From the NCBI GenBank assembly GCA_016704445.1, contig JADJAE010000170.1, positions 22,739 through 86,738 of the forward strand: 64,000 nt of DNA, written 5' to 3'. Source of the DNA: Deltaproteobacteria bacterium. Lineage in GTDB: Bacteria > Myxococcota_A > Polyangia > Polyangiales > Ga0077539. The position numbers and the translations under genes were made by a program. Positions 47,308-59,385 of this stretch are shown here, piece after piece (position 1 is the first letter of the stretch; every line of letters begins with the position of its first letter). The notes below the pieces were generated by a model. It saw only the letters and a list, made by a program, of their open reading frames with translations, was not told the DNA's origin and did no database searches.

Positions 47308-48002
47308 ACCGCGCCGCGCCCCCTGGCCAATGCGACGATCGCGTCGACCACCGCCTGGGGCTCCATCTCGCTGCTGTCCACCCTCACCGCGTCGTCGGCC
47401 TCCCGAAGCGGGGCGATTTCCCGGCTCGCGTCCTGGTGGTCGCGCTGCCGCACCTCGGCCAGGGTCACCGCGTAGTCCGCGTCGATGCCCCGCAGCCGCA
47501 GCTCGTCGCATCGCCTCCTGGCCCGCTCCTCCGCCGAGGCCGTCAGAAACACCTTCAGTTCCGCCTTGGGAAACACCACGGTCCCGATGTCGCGGCCCTC
47601 CAGCACCACCCCCCCGGTGCGCCCGAAGGCCCGCTGCGCCTCCAGCAGCGCCTCGCGCACCCCCGGGTAGGCCGCCACCGCGCTCGCCCCCATGGACATC
47701 GCCGGGGTCCGCAGCGCCTCCGCCGGGTCTTCCCCCCCGATGAGCACCCGGGTGAGCCCCGCGTCGCCCGCCTCGAGCCGCAGCGCCCCGCGAGCCACCG
47801 CCGCGCTCACCGTCCCCTCGACGCCCGCCTGGTCTCCCATGGAGACGCCCGCCCGCTCGGCCACCAGCGCCGAGGCCCGGTAGAGCGACCCCGTGTCCAC
47901 CAGCGTGTAGCCGAGAGCTCCTGCCACCTGCCGCGCCACGGTGCTCTTGCCCGCGCCCGCAGGCCCGTCGATCGCCACCACGATCCCTCGCGCTCCGCTC
48001 AT
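47304..48002 (-). CDS. cmk: Cytidylate kinase
   Basis: A 232-residue protein from ATG 48002. It phosphorylates CMP/dCMP with ATP. Walker A is DGPAGAGKSTVARQ; later motifs are GYTLVDTGSLYRASALVAER, the RDIGTVVFPKAELKVFLTA loop and EERARRRCDELRLRG. The ATG overlaps the aroA stop (ATGA) in the correct frame. Order aroA-cmk-rpsA is a standard bacterial arrangement. Confidence 0.95.
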   Translation of the reverse strand: MSGARGIVVAIDGPAGAGKSTVARQVAGALGYTLVDTGSLYRASALVAERAGVSMGDQAGVEGTVSAAVARGALRLEAGDAGLTRVLIGGEDPAEALRTPAMSMGASAVAAYPGVREALLEAQRAFGRTGGVVLEGRDIGTVVFPKAELKVFLTASAEERARRRCDELRLRGIDADYAVTLAEVRQRDHQDASREIAPLREADDAVRVDSSEMEPQAVVDAIVALARGRGAV

Positions 48003-49358
48003 CCGCTCACCTCGATGTCCCCGCCCAGTGCCTTCAAGGATCTCCGCGAAGCCCGGGTCGCTCGTGTCGACGCAGCCCACGTCGTCGATGGTCGTCTCGC
48101 CCTCCGCCGCCAGCGCCAGCACCGCCGCCGCCATGGCGATCCGGTGGTCGCCGCGCGTGTCGATCACCGCCCCGCCCCTCGGCCGGCCGCCCACGACCGT
48201 CAGCCCGTCGCCGGACACCTCGTGCCCGATGCCGAAGGCCCGGAGCATCGACGCCAGCGCCGCAACCCGGTCGCTCTCCTTCACCCGCAGCTCCGCGAGG
48301 TCGTCGAAGCGGCTCTCGCCCGGCGACACCGCCGCCGCCGCCACCAGCGCGGGGATCTCGTCAATACACCGGGTGGTAAGCTCACCCGCCACCTTCGCCC
48401 CGCGGCGCAGCGCCCCGGTGCCGCCGACGCCGACGTGCAGGTCACCGACGGGCTCGCCGCCCGCCTCTCCCTTCGGAGACACGCCCGCGCCGCCGCCCTG
48501 GTCTCTCAGGGCCTCGAGAAATCCAGTGCGGGTCGGGTTGATGCCGACGCCGCGCAGCTGCACCCGGGAGCCCTCGACCACGTGCGCGGCCACCACCCAG
48601 AACGCCGCCGCCGAAGGGTCGCCCGGCACGTCGAGGTCGAGCGGAGAGAGCACGCCGTCCCAGCCGCGAGGGTCGAGCTGGCTCACCGGACCCATCGTCC
48701 GTAAGGGAGCGCCCATCGCGAGGAGCATCCGCTCGGTGTGGTCGCGAGAGAGCGTGGGCTCTCGCACGGAGGTCTCCCCGTCGGCGAAGAGCCCGCTCAG
48801 CAGCAGGCACGACTTGACCTGGGCGCTCGGCACGGAGAGCGACTCCTCGCTGGCGAAGAGGCGCCTCCCGTTGGTGAGCCCGCGGATCACCAGCGGCGCG
48901 GTCTCGTCCCGTCGCACCGGGTCGATGGCGCCCTCGATGAGCGCACCGCGGGCACGCAGCGGCCGGGTGATGCGGCCCATGGGGCGGCGGGAGAGCGAGG
49001 CGTCGCCCAGCAGCGTGGTGTCGAAGCCCTGCGCCGCGAGCACGCCGGCGACGAGCCGCATCGAGGTGCCCGCGTTGCCGCAGTCGAGCGTCGGGGACGA
49101 CGGAGCGCGGAGCCCGCCGAGACCCCTGCCAGACACCCGCACCGAGCGCTCGTCGAGGTCCTCGATGGGCACGCCGAGCGAGGCCATGATGGCCCGGGTG
49201 CGAGCGACGTCGTCGCCCGGGGAGAGCCCGCGGAGCACGCTCGTCCCCTCGGCCAGGGAGGCGAGGATCAAGGCCCGGTGGGAGATCGATTTGTCCCCTG
49301 GAACGCGGAACGCGCCGCGGAGGGGACGGGTCGCGGGGCGGACGATCCAGCGGCGCAT
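47999..49358 (-). CDS. aroA: 3-phosphoshikimate 1-carboxyvinyltransferase, frameshifted near its end
   Basis: The start at ATG 49358 (MRRWIVRPATRPLRGAF) precedes the family motifs PGDKSISHRALILASLAEG, LDCGNAGTSMRL, VPSAQVKSCLLLSGLFADGE, the RVKESDRVAALASML region and GDHRIAMAAAV. It makes EPSP, the sixth shikimate step. In the given sequence aroA reads through in frame into cmk, giving an apparent fusion. One base removed around 48031-48037 restores ALGGDIEVSG and a TGA at 47999-48001 that overlaps the cmk start. So the fusion is probably an artefact. Confidence 0.9.
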
Positions 49359-49442
49359 GCGCGGCGGCATACACGATCGACCGGACGTCGTCACGACCGC
49401 GCGAGGGTGCTGATACAACCGCTGCCACGGAGGAAATAGCCG

Positions 49443-51137
49443 ATGCGGTGGTTTCAATGGATGGGCGTCGGCGCGGTGGCGCTCGGCGCGACGGGATGTG
49501 AAGACGCCGCGACGCCGCCTGCGCCCGTGGACGCGACGGTGATGGACGTCGCCGCCGACGCCCCCGCCGCGGAGGACGTGCTCGCCGACGCCGGGGCCGC
49601 GGTCGACGCTCCAGACGCGAGCGCCTTCGCGCCGGGGCCCTACGGTCTACGGCCGCGCGACCTCGCGGGCCCCTTCACGGTGATGACCCAGGCCGGCCCG
49701 TGGACCTTCGAGCAGCACTTCACCGGCGAGGACAGCTACGTCTTCCTGGTCGTCAACCCGTCGAGCTACTCGACCAGCCTGCTCGGCGGCAGCGTCGGCG
49801 CGCTGCTCGAGGCGTCCCCGCGCAACGTCCACTACTTCTTCCTCCCGGCCAACGGCTCGACGCAGCTCGCGGCGCTGCGGCAGCGCGTCGACGAGGACCT
49901 CGCGGGCTTCAGCGAGGCCGACCGCGACTGGTGGACTGCGCGGCTGCACTTCGTCACCGACGACCTCAACACCACCCAGACCTGGCTCGGCCAGCTCTAC
50001 CGCTCGCGCCGGGGGACGACCAACATGGTCCCCCGCTACGAGTCGGTGCAGTGGGCCGTCGACCGCTTCCAGCGCATCCGCGAGGTGGGCCAGCTCGGGC
50101 GCCTCGCCAGCGGCGGCCTGCGCCTCGAGCTCCCGCTGCTTGCCAACGAGGCCCGGTATTACAACTTCGAGTATGCCCGGGAGCAGGAGCTCGCCGCCCA
50201 CCCCGCCACCACCCTCACCCTCCTCGACCGCGCGACGGTCGTCGACAACATCGACATCGACGTCACCCTCCCCGACCGCGCGACCATGGCGGGCTTCGAC
50301 ACCCTGGAGGTCGACCTCCGCACCGACTGCGTCAACCACCGCGACGGCGACTGCGGCGCGTGGGACTACCTCTCGCACCTCTGGCTCTGCTCCGAGGTGG
50401 CCCCCTCCGCCGACGCGGGCGTCCCCGCGGCCGACGCAGGCCCGGCGCTGCGCTGCGACACCGAGCTCGCCCGCTGGATCACCACCTACTGGCGCGAGGG
50501 CCGCTGGGTCACGGACATCTCCGGCGTGCTCCCGCTGCTGCGCGACGGCGGCCGACAGCGTCTGCGCTGGTACGCGTCGCGGCAGTTCGACCCGCGCCCC
50601 GCGCCCTACGTCGCGAGCCTCGCGCTGCGCTTCGGCAACCGCCGCCGCGAGGTTCGCCCCTTCGAGACGCGGCTGCTCTTCCAGGGCGGTGCGCTCAACG
50701 CCACCTGGGCGGCGCGCCACCCTCCGCAGCGCTTCACCGTCCCCGCCGACACCCGCCGCGCCGAGCTCTATGTGCTGGTCACCGGCCACGGCGCGGAGAC
50801 CAGCCAGTGCGCCGAGTTCTGCAACCACGGGCACCACTTCCTCTTCAACGGCAACGAGCACCTCGTGGACTTCCCCGAAGCGCGCTCCCCCAACGGCTGC
50901 ACCGACCGCGTCGACCAGGGCGTCGTCCCCAACCAGCACGGCACCTGGTACTTCGGCCGCGGCGGCTGGTGCCCCGGCTGGGACGTTCGCCCGGTGGTGA
51001 TCGACGTGACCTCGGAGCTACGCATGGGCGCCGAGAACGAGCTCGGCTACACCGCCACCGTCGACAACCGCGTGATCACCTCGATGGCGGGCTACGGCAA
51101 CGTCGTGCTCACCGCCTACCTCGTGCTCTCCCGCTAA
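49443..51137 (+). CDS. PNGase F-like lipoprotein
   Basis: A 564-residue protein with a strong GGAGGAAAT ribosome site before ATG 49443. The signal sequence has VALGATGC as lipobox, then an Asp/Ala linker. The body resembles peptide-N-glycosidase F, which has two jelly-roll domains: domain with DCGAWDYLSHLWLC, and later GHGAETSQCAEFCNHGHHFL plus GGWCPGWDV with conserved disulfides. PNGase F cleaves N-glycans from Asn; whether this protein retains activity is not shown. It may target eukaryotic or prey glycoproteins, which would suit a predatory myxobacterium. No signs of transfer beyond the domain. Confidence 0.75.
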   Translation: MRWFQWMGVGAVALGATGCEDAATPPAPVDATVMDVAADAPAAEDVLADAGAAVDAPDASAFAPGPYGLRPRDLAGPFTVMTQAGPWTFEQHFTGEDSYVFLVVNPSSYSTSLLGGSVGALLEASPRNVHYFFLPANGSTQLAALRQRVDEDLAGFSEADRDWWTARLHFVTDDLNTTQTWLGQLYRSRRGTTNMVPRYESVQWAVDRFQRIREVGQLGRLASGGLRLELPLLANEARYYNFEYAREQELAAHPATTLTLLDRATVVDNIDIDVTLPDRATMAGFDTLEVDLRTDCVNHRDGDCGAWDYLSHLWLCSEVAPSADAGVPAADAGPALRCDTELARWITTYWREGRWVTDISGVLPLLRDGGRQRLRWYASRQFDPRPAPYVASLALRFGNRRREVRPFETRLLFQGGALNATWAARHPPQRFTVPADTRRAELYVLVTGHGAETSQCAEFCNHGHHFLFNGNEHLVDFPEARSPNGCTDRVDQGVVPNQHGTWYFGRGGWCPGWDVRPVVIDVTSELRMGAENELGYTATVDNRVITSMAGYGNVVLTAYLVLSR

Positions 51138-51141
51138 GGGA

Positions 51142-51907
51142 TCAGAGCGCGAAGCCCTCCTCCACCGCGCGAAGCTTCTCGGCCTTGCGCCAGTCGACCA
51201 GCACGAGCCCCTGTTCCAGCGCGACCGGGTGGAGACCCCCGACGATGTCCTCGAGGAAGCCGTGCACCGCGAGGGTGGTGACCACGCCATCGCGCTCGAG
51301 ACCGTAGACCACCGCGTCGGAGTACGGGAGCGAGAAGCCGCCCTCCACCATGCCCGCATCGCCGCGGAAGCCGAAGGGACGCGCCTCGACGCCGAGCGCC
51401 GCGGCAAGCGCCGTCAGGGTGACGCGCGCGCCCGCCAGCGGATCGGGGAGCCGATGGCGCAGGTGGCACTCGACGAAGCCCGGGCCGAGCCGACTCTCCG
51501 CGATCACCCGGCGCACCTCCGTGAGCTCGGCGTCGATCGCCTCCATCGCCGACACATGCACCAGCTCGACCTGCCGCCAGGCGTCGTCCGGGGAGGCGCA
51601 CGGTCACCTCGACGCCCGGGGCGATGGGCACCGTTGGGGGCAGCGCGTTCTCGATCGACGGAAGGCTGAACAGGATCGCCTTGGGCTGCGCGGCGTCGAG
51701 CCTGCGCAGCGTGAGTCGGCCCGACCCGAGCGACGCGATGGTGTCGCGGGTCGCGGGCTCGGCGCGCACCACGAGGTACTCCGCGTCGCCAAAGGTGAGC
51801 GTCGCCTCGTTGCCCGCGAAGCGTTCGGGCAGGCTCTCCAGGGGGACCTCCGAGTCCGCGATCACCTTGCCGTCGGCCTCGTCGATGAGCTCGATGCGAA
51901 CGTCCAT
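51142..51907 (-). CDS. Unrecognised protein, frameshifted near 51590
   Basis: The reading starts at ATG 51907 (MDVRIELIDEADGKVIADSE, DAEYLVVRAEPATRD) and breaks at a C/G-rich site near 51590. Adding or removing one base joins it to the second frame (AWRQVELVHVSAMEAIDAEL), which ends in FALstop at 51142. Together about 255 residues, no signal peptide, no membrane segment. An alpha/beta pattern with Gly-Phe-rich loops (EARPFGFRGDAGMVEGGFSL) is visible, but I recognise no family. Likely a normal gene with an error. The neighbours do not indicate its function. Confidence 0.55.
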
Positions 51908-51964
51908 CCCGAGAGGCTAACAGAAGCCACCCAGCGCGCGGGACGCCTGCGCCCCCGCAGCGGG

Positions 51965-53446
<1,482 letters not shown>

Positions 53447-53524
53447 GGCTGCGTCGGCGGGTCGATCCACGGCGGCGGAGGTTACACCGCCCGGGCCGCT
53501 TCGACCGCCCCCTCGTGCGATGGC

Positions 53525-54535
53525 CTACTCCGCCGCGTCGAGCTCTTGCAGCGCCGAGCTGATGCGCAGCACCCGCCCCGCCTCGGTGGAGCTGGCCTGC
53601 ACCGACAGCGTCACCCGGTCGCCCTCGACGTGCGTCGTGACCCCCTCTCGCAGCAGCCGCCCGAGGCCCAGCAGCCTCACCGCGATCTGCCCCGAGAGCT
53701 GCCTCGTCGAGGCGTCCACCAGCCGGACGATCTCCCTCGCCGCGGCCTCGGTGTGCGCCTGCCCCGCCGCCCTCGCGCTCACGTCGCCGGGCACGTCGCC
53801 GCGGGCCACCAGCCGGTCGAGCCCGTCGCCCGAGCGCCCGACGCCCCGCATCCGGAGGCTGACCCTCGCCCGTATCGCCGCGAGGTCGGCCGCCACCTGG
53901 AGTGCCCCCTGCTGCCCGTCGATGAGCGCCCAGAGGTCGTCGAAGCGGTTGTCGTCGCGCACCGAGCGCCGCTCCACGCCCACGAGCCGCGCCGCCACCC
54001 GGCGCACCAGCGAGCGCTCCATCACGATCACCACGTCCGCCGCGGGGAACATGTACGCCCTCGTCCCGACGACGGTGTACCGGACGCCCTGCTCGACGCC
54101 CTCCTCCGGGGCCGCGTCCCTCGCCGCCACCCGCGCCGCACGGATCACCTCCGCGCGGTCATAGGCGCCCCGGGCGACGATCACGGGCCAGCCCGCGTTG
54201 CCCCCGGTGCCCGGCGGGAGATAGACCCCGAACACCATCCTCTCGGCCTGGTGGAGGGCGTCGAAGCCCAGCTCTCGCTGCACGCCCGCGACGTCGGCGC
54301 CGAGCGAGGTGGCCAGCTCGAGGGCCCCGTCGAAGTGCGGCGAGCGACGGGCCTCGGCGAGCTCGAAGCGCCCCCAGGCAACCGCTCCAGGCGGCAGCAG
54401 GGCGAGCGGCTCGCCGTGGATGTCGGGAGGCCGCGGCGCCTCGACAGCGGCCACCGTGGGCGTGCCAGAGGAGGCGCAGGAGAGCGGCCCGAGCAGACAG
54501 AACATGAGCGAGAGCGGTCGACTGAGGCGGATCAC
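53525..54535 (-). CDS. Lipoprotein of unknown function
   Basis: A 336-residue lipoprotein (LMFCLLGPLSC, then ASSG). The mature part is mixed alpha/beta with repeated HFDGALELATSLGADVAGVQ-type helices and no recognised catalytic motif. A conserved-looking AVAWGRFELAEARRSPHFDG resembles proteins annotated in myxobacteria as hypothetical. Start ATG 54535; it is divergent from the hydrolase at 54605 with 70 bases between starts, where its promoter probably lies. Confidence 0.6.
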   Translation of the reverse strand: MIRLSRPLSLMFCLLGPLSCASSGTPTVAAVEAPRPPDIHGEPLALLPPGAVAWGRFELAEARRSPHFDGALELATSLGADVAGVQRELGFDALHQAERMVFGVYLPPGTGGNAGWPVIVARGAYDRAEVIRAARVAARDAAPEEGVEQGVRYTVVGTRAYMFPAADVVIVMERSLVRRVAARLVGVERRSVRDDNRFDDLWALIDGQQGALQVAADLAAIRARVSLRMRGVGRSGDGLDRLVARGDVPGDVSARAAGQAHTEAAAREIVRLVDASTRQLSGQIAVRLLGLGRLLREGVTTHVEGDRVTLSVQASSTEAGRVLRISSALQELDAAE

Positions 54536-54604
54536 GGCTTCGTTCTAACACGCCTCCCTCCCCCTCTCCCGTCGACGGTCGTGCTAGGCGACGCACACAC
54601 CCCG

Positions 54605-55414
54605 ATGTTGTCCCACGCCATCGTCACCGCCGCGGGCTCCACGCCCACCCGTGCGTGCCTCGTCCTCCACGGCATCCTCGGCTCGAAGACCAACTGGCGC
54701 TCGCTCGCTCGCCGCTTCGCCGAGGCGCGGCCCGACTGGGCCTTCGTGCTCGTCGACCTGCGCGAGCACGGCGCCTCGCAGGGCCTCGCTCCCCCGCACT
54801 CCCTGGCCGCCGCCGCGCGCGACCTCACCGAGCTCTGCGCCGCCCTGACGCTCCGGGTGCGGGGCGTGCTCGGCCACAGCTTCGGGGCGAAGGTCGCCCT
54901 CTCCTTCGCGGGCGACACGCCGTCGCTCACGCACCTCATCGCGGTCGACGCCAACCCCGGCGCACGCCCCGACCGGCGCGGGTCCGAGGCGTCGCTGAGC
55001 GCGCTCGACACCCTCGAGGCCATCGGCCGCTCGTGGCCTACGCGAGAGGCCTTCCTCGCCTCGGTGACGGCCGACGGTCACGACCGGGCGATGGCCGCCT
55101 GGCTCGCGATGAACCTCGAGCACGCGCCCGATGGGTTTCGGCTGCGCATCGACGTCGCGTCGATCCGCTCGCTGCTCGACGGGTACTTCGAGGCCGACCT
55201 CTGGAGCGTGGTGGAGTCATCCCCCCCGCAGCGCCGCACGACCTTCATCCTGGGCGGCGCGTCCGGGGTGATGGACCCGGCGGAGCTCAGCCGCCTCGAC
55301 GCCGTCGCAGCGCGCGGGGGCTGCGAGGTGGTGGTGGTCCCGGGCGCCGGGCACTGGGTGCACGTCGACGCCCCGGACGCGACCGCCGCCGCGGTGATCA
55401 GCGCGCTGCGCTGA
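54605..55414 (+). CDS. Alpha/beta-hydrolase
   Basis: A 269-residue cytoplasmic protein: oxyanion region LVLHGILGSKTNWRSLARR, D-L-R-E-H-G turn, nucleophile GHSFGAKVALSF (Ser in G-x-S-x-G) and C-terminal GAGHWVHVDAPDA with the catalytic His. It resembles small esterases or epoxide hydrolase/lactonase-like enzymes (YbfF-like layout). The substrate is unknown. Its 3' end overlaps the convergent lipase-like gene by 17 bases. Confidence 0.8.
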   Translation: MLSHAIVTAAGSTPTRACLVLHGILGSKTNWRSLARRFAEARPDWAFVLVDLREHGASQGLAPPHSLAAAARDLTELCAALTLRVRGVLGHSFGAKVALSFAGDTPSLTHLIAVDANPGARPDRRGSEASLSALDTLEAIGRSWPTREAFLASVTADGHDRAMAAWLAMNLEHAPDGFRLRIDVASIRSLLDGYFEADLWSVVESSPPQRRTTFILGGASGVMDPAELSRLDAVAARGGCEVVVVPGAGHWVHVDAPDATAAAVISALR

Positions 55415-57468
55415 AGTCGCAGCTCCCGGCCGGGGTGTTCATCACGCAGTTCGCCGGGACGATCACCCTGGTACGCCCCATCCAGGCGCCGGTGAGGAAG
55501 ACCCGGATCTGCTCGAGCGCGGCCTCGGTGACGGGGCCGCTGCGCGCCGCGAAGCCGTGGATGTCCGCCGCGCTGGTGAAGCTCGGCGGCACCCGGTACT
55601 GCGTGATGGCGGTGCGCCCCTCGGCGGAGGTCGCGGTGGGCACTCCCACGATGGGGTTGAGCACGGCGCCGATCTGCACGGCGCCCAGCGCCGTCGCGGC
55701 GAACTCGGTGCCGAGGTTGGGCAGCACCGTGTCGCCCATGGACTGCTGGATGAGCATCGGCCGCGGGTGCTCCTGGGCGTCGGCCCAGGCCGCGCCGTCG
55801 ACCTCGTCCCAGAGCGTCTGGCTGATCGCGAGCTGGAGGTGGATGTCCATGGTGCTCCCGTAGATGCGCTGCAGCCCGGTGCGCACGATGTCGAAGAGGG
55901 CCGATCGCAGGAGGTAGTGCGACCAGGCGGAGCCCGGCACGTTGGCCACGCCCGCGATGAACATCGGCTCGGCCTGCACCATGGTGAGCCCGGTGGTTCC
56001 GCCGAGGGACCCTCCCGCCCAGGTGAGCGTCTCGGGGTCCGCGCGTCGCCCGGCCAGCGGGTTGACCATCGTGCCCACCATCGGCGCGGCCAGCACATCG
56101 CGGAGGTTCGACGCCGCGGGGAGCGCCACGCCCTCCGGGGTCACGCCGCGCATCGAGTGGATCACCGCCATGCCCCCGGCCAGCGCCTGGAGCAGCACGC
56201 TGGTGGCCTGCTCCACCCCGAGGTTCATCTTCAAGAACCCGAGGAAGGTGTTGGCCATCTCGGTCTCGGTGAGGCCGTCGAAGCGGATGTTGATCTTCGC
56301 CGCGCCCGCCCCTGCGAGCAGCCCGTCGAAGGAGGAGTCCGTCACCTCGCCGCCCATCCCGTGACCGAAGACCACCGCGGGGTAGGACCCCGATCCCCCC
56401 TCGCGGAAGCAGCACCCGGAAGGGAGCGTCGTAGGTCATCCCTGCGATCGCCACCGGCCCCGGCCCCTGTCTCGTGACGAGGCGCTCCGAGGTCACCCAG
56501 CGGGGAAGGCCCCGGATGCGCCCGTTGACCAGCAGCGCCGCCGACGAGAGCGTCGGGACCGTCACCGAGTCGACCTGCACCGTCGCCGTCCCATCGCGCA
56601 GCGCCTCGATCGCCCGGGCGCGCATCGCCCGCAGCGCCACCAGCGGCTGCTCGCGGGAGCGCGTCACGAAGCCCCACACCCGGACCACCCTGGCCGGGTC
56701 GATGCCCGCCTGGGCGAGCAGCGCCCGGGTGGGAGCGTGCCAGGCGCGGAGCTGCTCCTGCGCGGGGGTGCGAGGCGGCTGCAACCCGAGCGCCGCGCGG
56801 GTCTCGTCGTTGGCCTGGAGCGTCCCGCCGCCCGCAGTGCGCAGGCTGTCGAGCACCACCGCGATGTGCTCCGTGGCGGGGGCGAGCAGCGTGCGGGGGT
56901 AGGCCACGATGCCCGTCTCGGGCTCGCGGACATCCTGCGGAGCGACCATCAGCGGCCGCAGCGGGACCAGCGTCCCTCGGGTGGCGCCCTCGGCGACGAT
57001 GAGCCGCACCGCCCCGGTGGTGCCGTCGCCGAGCGTGGCCTCGTCGAGCAGCGAGGGGAAGGCCACCAGCAGCGGGGAGGCGCGGGAGAAGCCATCGGCC
57101 CGATCGAGCCCCTCGACGCGGTCACCGCTCACCAGCCCCGCGGGCGGAACCTGCAGCCTCAGCCGCGTCACCTGCGACCCGTCGGACTGCGTGAATGCGC
57201 TCGACGGCCATGGGAGGAGACAGCGCGTGGGGTCGGTCGGGTCGCAGCCGAGGGAGAGCGCCCGGTGCTCGCCCGGCGCGCGATCGGTGACCGGCACGAT
57301 GGGCCCGGCGTCGATCACCGTCGGAACATCTGCGCCTGCCTCCGAGGCGGCGTCCTGCGAGGCGTCCTGCACGGCAGCATCGGGGGTGGGAGCGAGCGGG
57401 GCGTCGTCGCAGCCGACGATCGACCACATCGAGAGCAGAAGGCCAAGCACGGCGTGTCGGAGGTTCAC
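55398..57468 (-). CDS. Lipase-like exported protein, frameshifted near 56398
   Basis: From GTG 57468, a lipoprotein-like signal peptide (HAVLGLLLSMWSIVGC) leads into a domain with VFGHGMGGEV (oxyanion or lid-type loop) and a nucleophile elbow in TWAGGSLGGTTGL (Ser in G-x-S-x-G). A second catalytic cluster is AQEHPRPMLIQQSMGDTVLP near the C-terminus, resembling bacterial virulence-type lipases. The frame shifts in the run CCCCCC 56395-56400, after which the second frame reads to the stop at 55398. The whole is about 690 residues. The break is at a homopolymer and probably a sequencing error. Confidence 0.7.
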
Positions 57469-57552
57469 GGCAGCGACGCTAGCGCACGCCCCCAACGCCG
57501 CGAAGTGCGGACATCAGGGCGCAGTGCGCGAGGTCGCCCGCTCCGCCGTCGG

Positions 57553-59274
57553 TCACATTATGTTGAAGTTGTATTTGTTGTCGATGTAGGCCTGCTCCGC
57601 GACGCCCTTGCGCTGCTCGTCGTCGTTGTCGTCGAAGTCCGCGAGGTTCGCCGCCATCCGCCGCTCGGCCATGTTGGAGAAGGCCATGGTGAGCTCGACC
57701 TCGCGGCGCGCGCCCTCCTCGCCCTTGCGCTCGATCGCCCGCGTGGTGCGAGAGATCACCGCCGCCATGGCGTAGAGGTCCGTCGCGAGGTCGGCCACCC
57801 GGCGCTGGGTGAACTGCATCTCCGCGATGTCCTTGCCGTGCCGGCGGAGCACCTTGTCGATGCTCTTCTGGAAGTGCGCGACGTACTCCTCGAAGATCAC
57901 CACCTCGCGGCGCAGGGTGTTGTGCGCGCGGTTCATCCGCTCTCGCCCGAAGGTCGTGCGGGCCCGCTGCATCGCGAACTCGTACATCAGCCCCATGCCC
58001 TTGATGGGCTCGCGGATCGCCCGCACCACCTCGGACAGCTTTCGCCCCGGGCCCTGCATCCCGCTGAGCGCCACGAAGGCCCGCAGCACCTCGTTGGTGC
58101 CCTCGAAGATCGGGTTGGCTCGCGCGTCTCGGAGCATCCGCTCGCACGGGTGCGGCTGCTGGTACCCGATGCCCGCCGCGATCTGCAGCGCGTCGTCGGC
58201 CGCCCTCCAGAGCACCTCGCTCCCGAACACCTTGCAGATGGCGCTCTCCAGCGACCAGTCGGGCACCTTGGCGTCGACCATCCCGGTGGTGAGGTAGACC
58301 ATCGACTCGAGCGCGAAGGTCTCCGCCATCATCCGGGCGACCTTGTCCTTGATCATCCCGAACTCGCCGATGGTACGCCCGAAGGCCCGCCGCTCCTGGG
58401 CCCGGTCGACGGAGAGTCGGATGAGCCGGCGGCACATCCCCACGCAGCCCGCCGCGAGCGAGAGGCGCCCGCCGTTGAGCACCTCCATCGCCACGCGAAA
58501 CCCGCGTCCCGCCTCGCCGAGCACGTTCTCCGACGGCACCTTCGCGCCCTCGAAGCGCACCCACGGGGTCGACGTCGCGCGCAGCCCCAGCTTGAGGTCG
58601 TTGGGACCGCGGACGACCCCTTCGCCGGCCTCGACCAGGAAGGCCGTGAGCCGGGGCTTGGAGCGCATGTCGAAGGCCGTGGTGCGAGCGAAGACCGTGA
58701 TCACACCGGCGCGCCCGCCGTTGGTCACCCAGGCCTTGGTTCCGTCGAGGGTCCAGGTCTCTCCGGCCCGGTCGAGCTCGGCGCGGGTCTGGATGCCCGC
58801 GGCGTCGCTGCCCGCCCCGGCCTCGGTGAGCGCGAAGGCGCCGATGTGCTCTCCCCGCGCCATCCCGGGGAGCAGCCGACGGCGCTGGGCCTCGGTGCCG
58901 AAGAGCAGCAGCCCGGAGGTGCCCAACGACAAGTGGGCTCCCACGGTCACCGCGAGCGACGCGTCGTAGCCGGCGAGCTCCTGGATGATGCGAGCGAAGC
59001 CGGTGGCCCCGAGCCCAGCGCCCCCGTACTCCGTCGGAATGGTGAGCCCGAAGAGCCCGAGGTCGCGCATGCCCTGGAGCACCGACTCGGGGATGTCCGC
59101 CTCGCGATCGATGGCGCCCGCGTCCACGTGCTTGCGAGCGAAGCTTCGAACGCCGTCGAGGATCAGCCCGATGTGCTCCCGCTGCTCCCTCCCCGGCTCC
59201 GGGTAAGGGAAGACCATCTCTTCGGGAATCGCGCCGTGAAACACGGACTTGAGGAAGCTCTCCTCCATCGCCAT
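57553..59274 (-). CDS. Acyl-CoA dehydrogenase (long-chain type)
   Basis: A 573-residue protein. The flavin domain shows FALTEAGAGSDAAGIQTRAE, TKAWVTNGGRAG and the helical domain with RRAFGRTIGEFGMIKDKVA. The catalytic-base region is ANPIFEGTNEVLRAFV. About 150 extra C-terminal residues beyond the core (helical, EEYVAHFQKSIDKVLRR) resemble the very-long-chain acyl-CoA dehydrogenase / ACAD9 subfamily. It oxidises acyl-CoA to trans-2-enoyl-CoA with FAD. No electron-transfer flavoprotein gene is adjacent. Confidence 0.9.
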   Translation of the reverse strand: MAMEESFLKSVFHGAIPEEMVFPYPEPGREQREHIGLILDGVRSFARKHVDAGAIDREADIPESVLQGMRDLGLFGLTIPTEYGGAGLGATGFARIIQELAGYDASLAVTVGAHLSLGTSGLLLFGTEAQRRRLLPGMARGEHIGAFALTEAGAGSDAAGIQTRAELDRAGETWTLDGTKAWVTNGGRAGVITVFARTTAFDMRSKPRLTAFLVEAGEGVVRGPNDLKLGLRATSTPWVRFEGAKVPSENVLGEAGRGFRVAMEVLNGGRLSLAAGCVGMCRRLIRLSVDRAQERRAFGRTIGEFGMIKDKVARMMAETFALESMVYLTTGMVDAKVPDWSLESAICKVFGSEVLWRAADDALQIAAGIGYQQPHPCERMLRDARANPIFEGTNEVLRAFVALSGMQGPGRKLSEVVRAIREPIKGMGLMYEFAMQRARTTFGRERMNRAHNTLRREVVIFEEYVAHFQKSIDKVLRRHGKDIAEMQFTQRRVADLATDLYAMAAVISRTTRAIERKGEEGARREVELTMAFSNMAERRMAANLADFDDNDDEQRKGVAEQAYIDNKYNFNIM

Positions 59275-59385
59275 GGGCGAGCACGTAGCACGCGACCCCG
59301 CCGTGGGTCACCCGTGGCCGACGCCCCCTATGGGGGAAGAGAGAGCCCTTCCAAGGACGCTCGGCCCCGTGGTGTCATTCCACGC

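Noticed and set aside
47304..49457. A single AroA-Cmk bifunctional enzyme.
   Set aside because: A one-base correction restores separate genes with the usual overlap and expected C-terminal residues.
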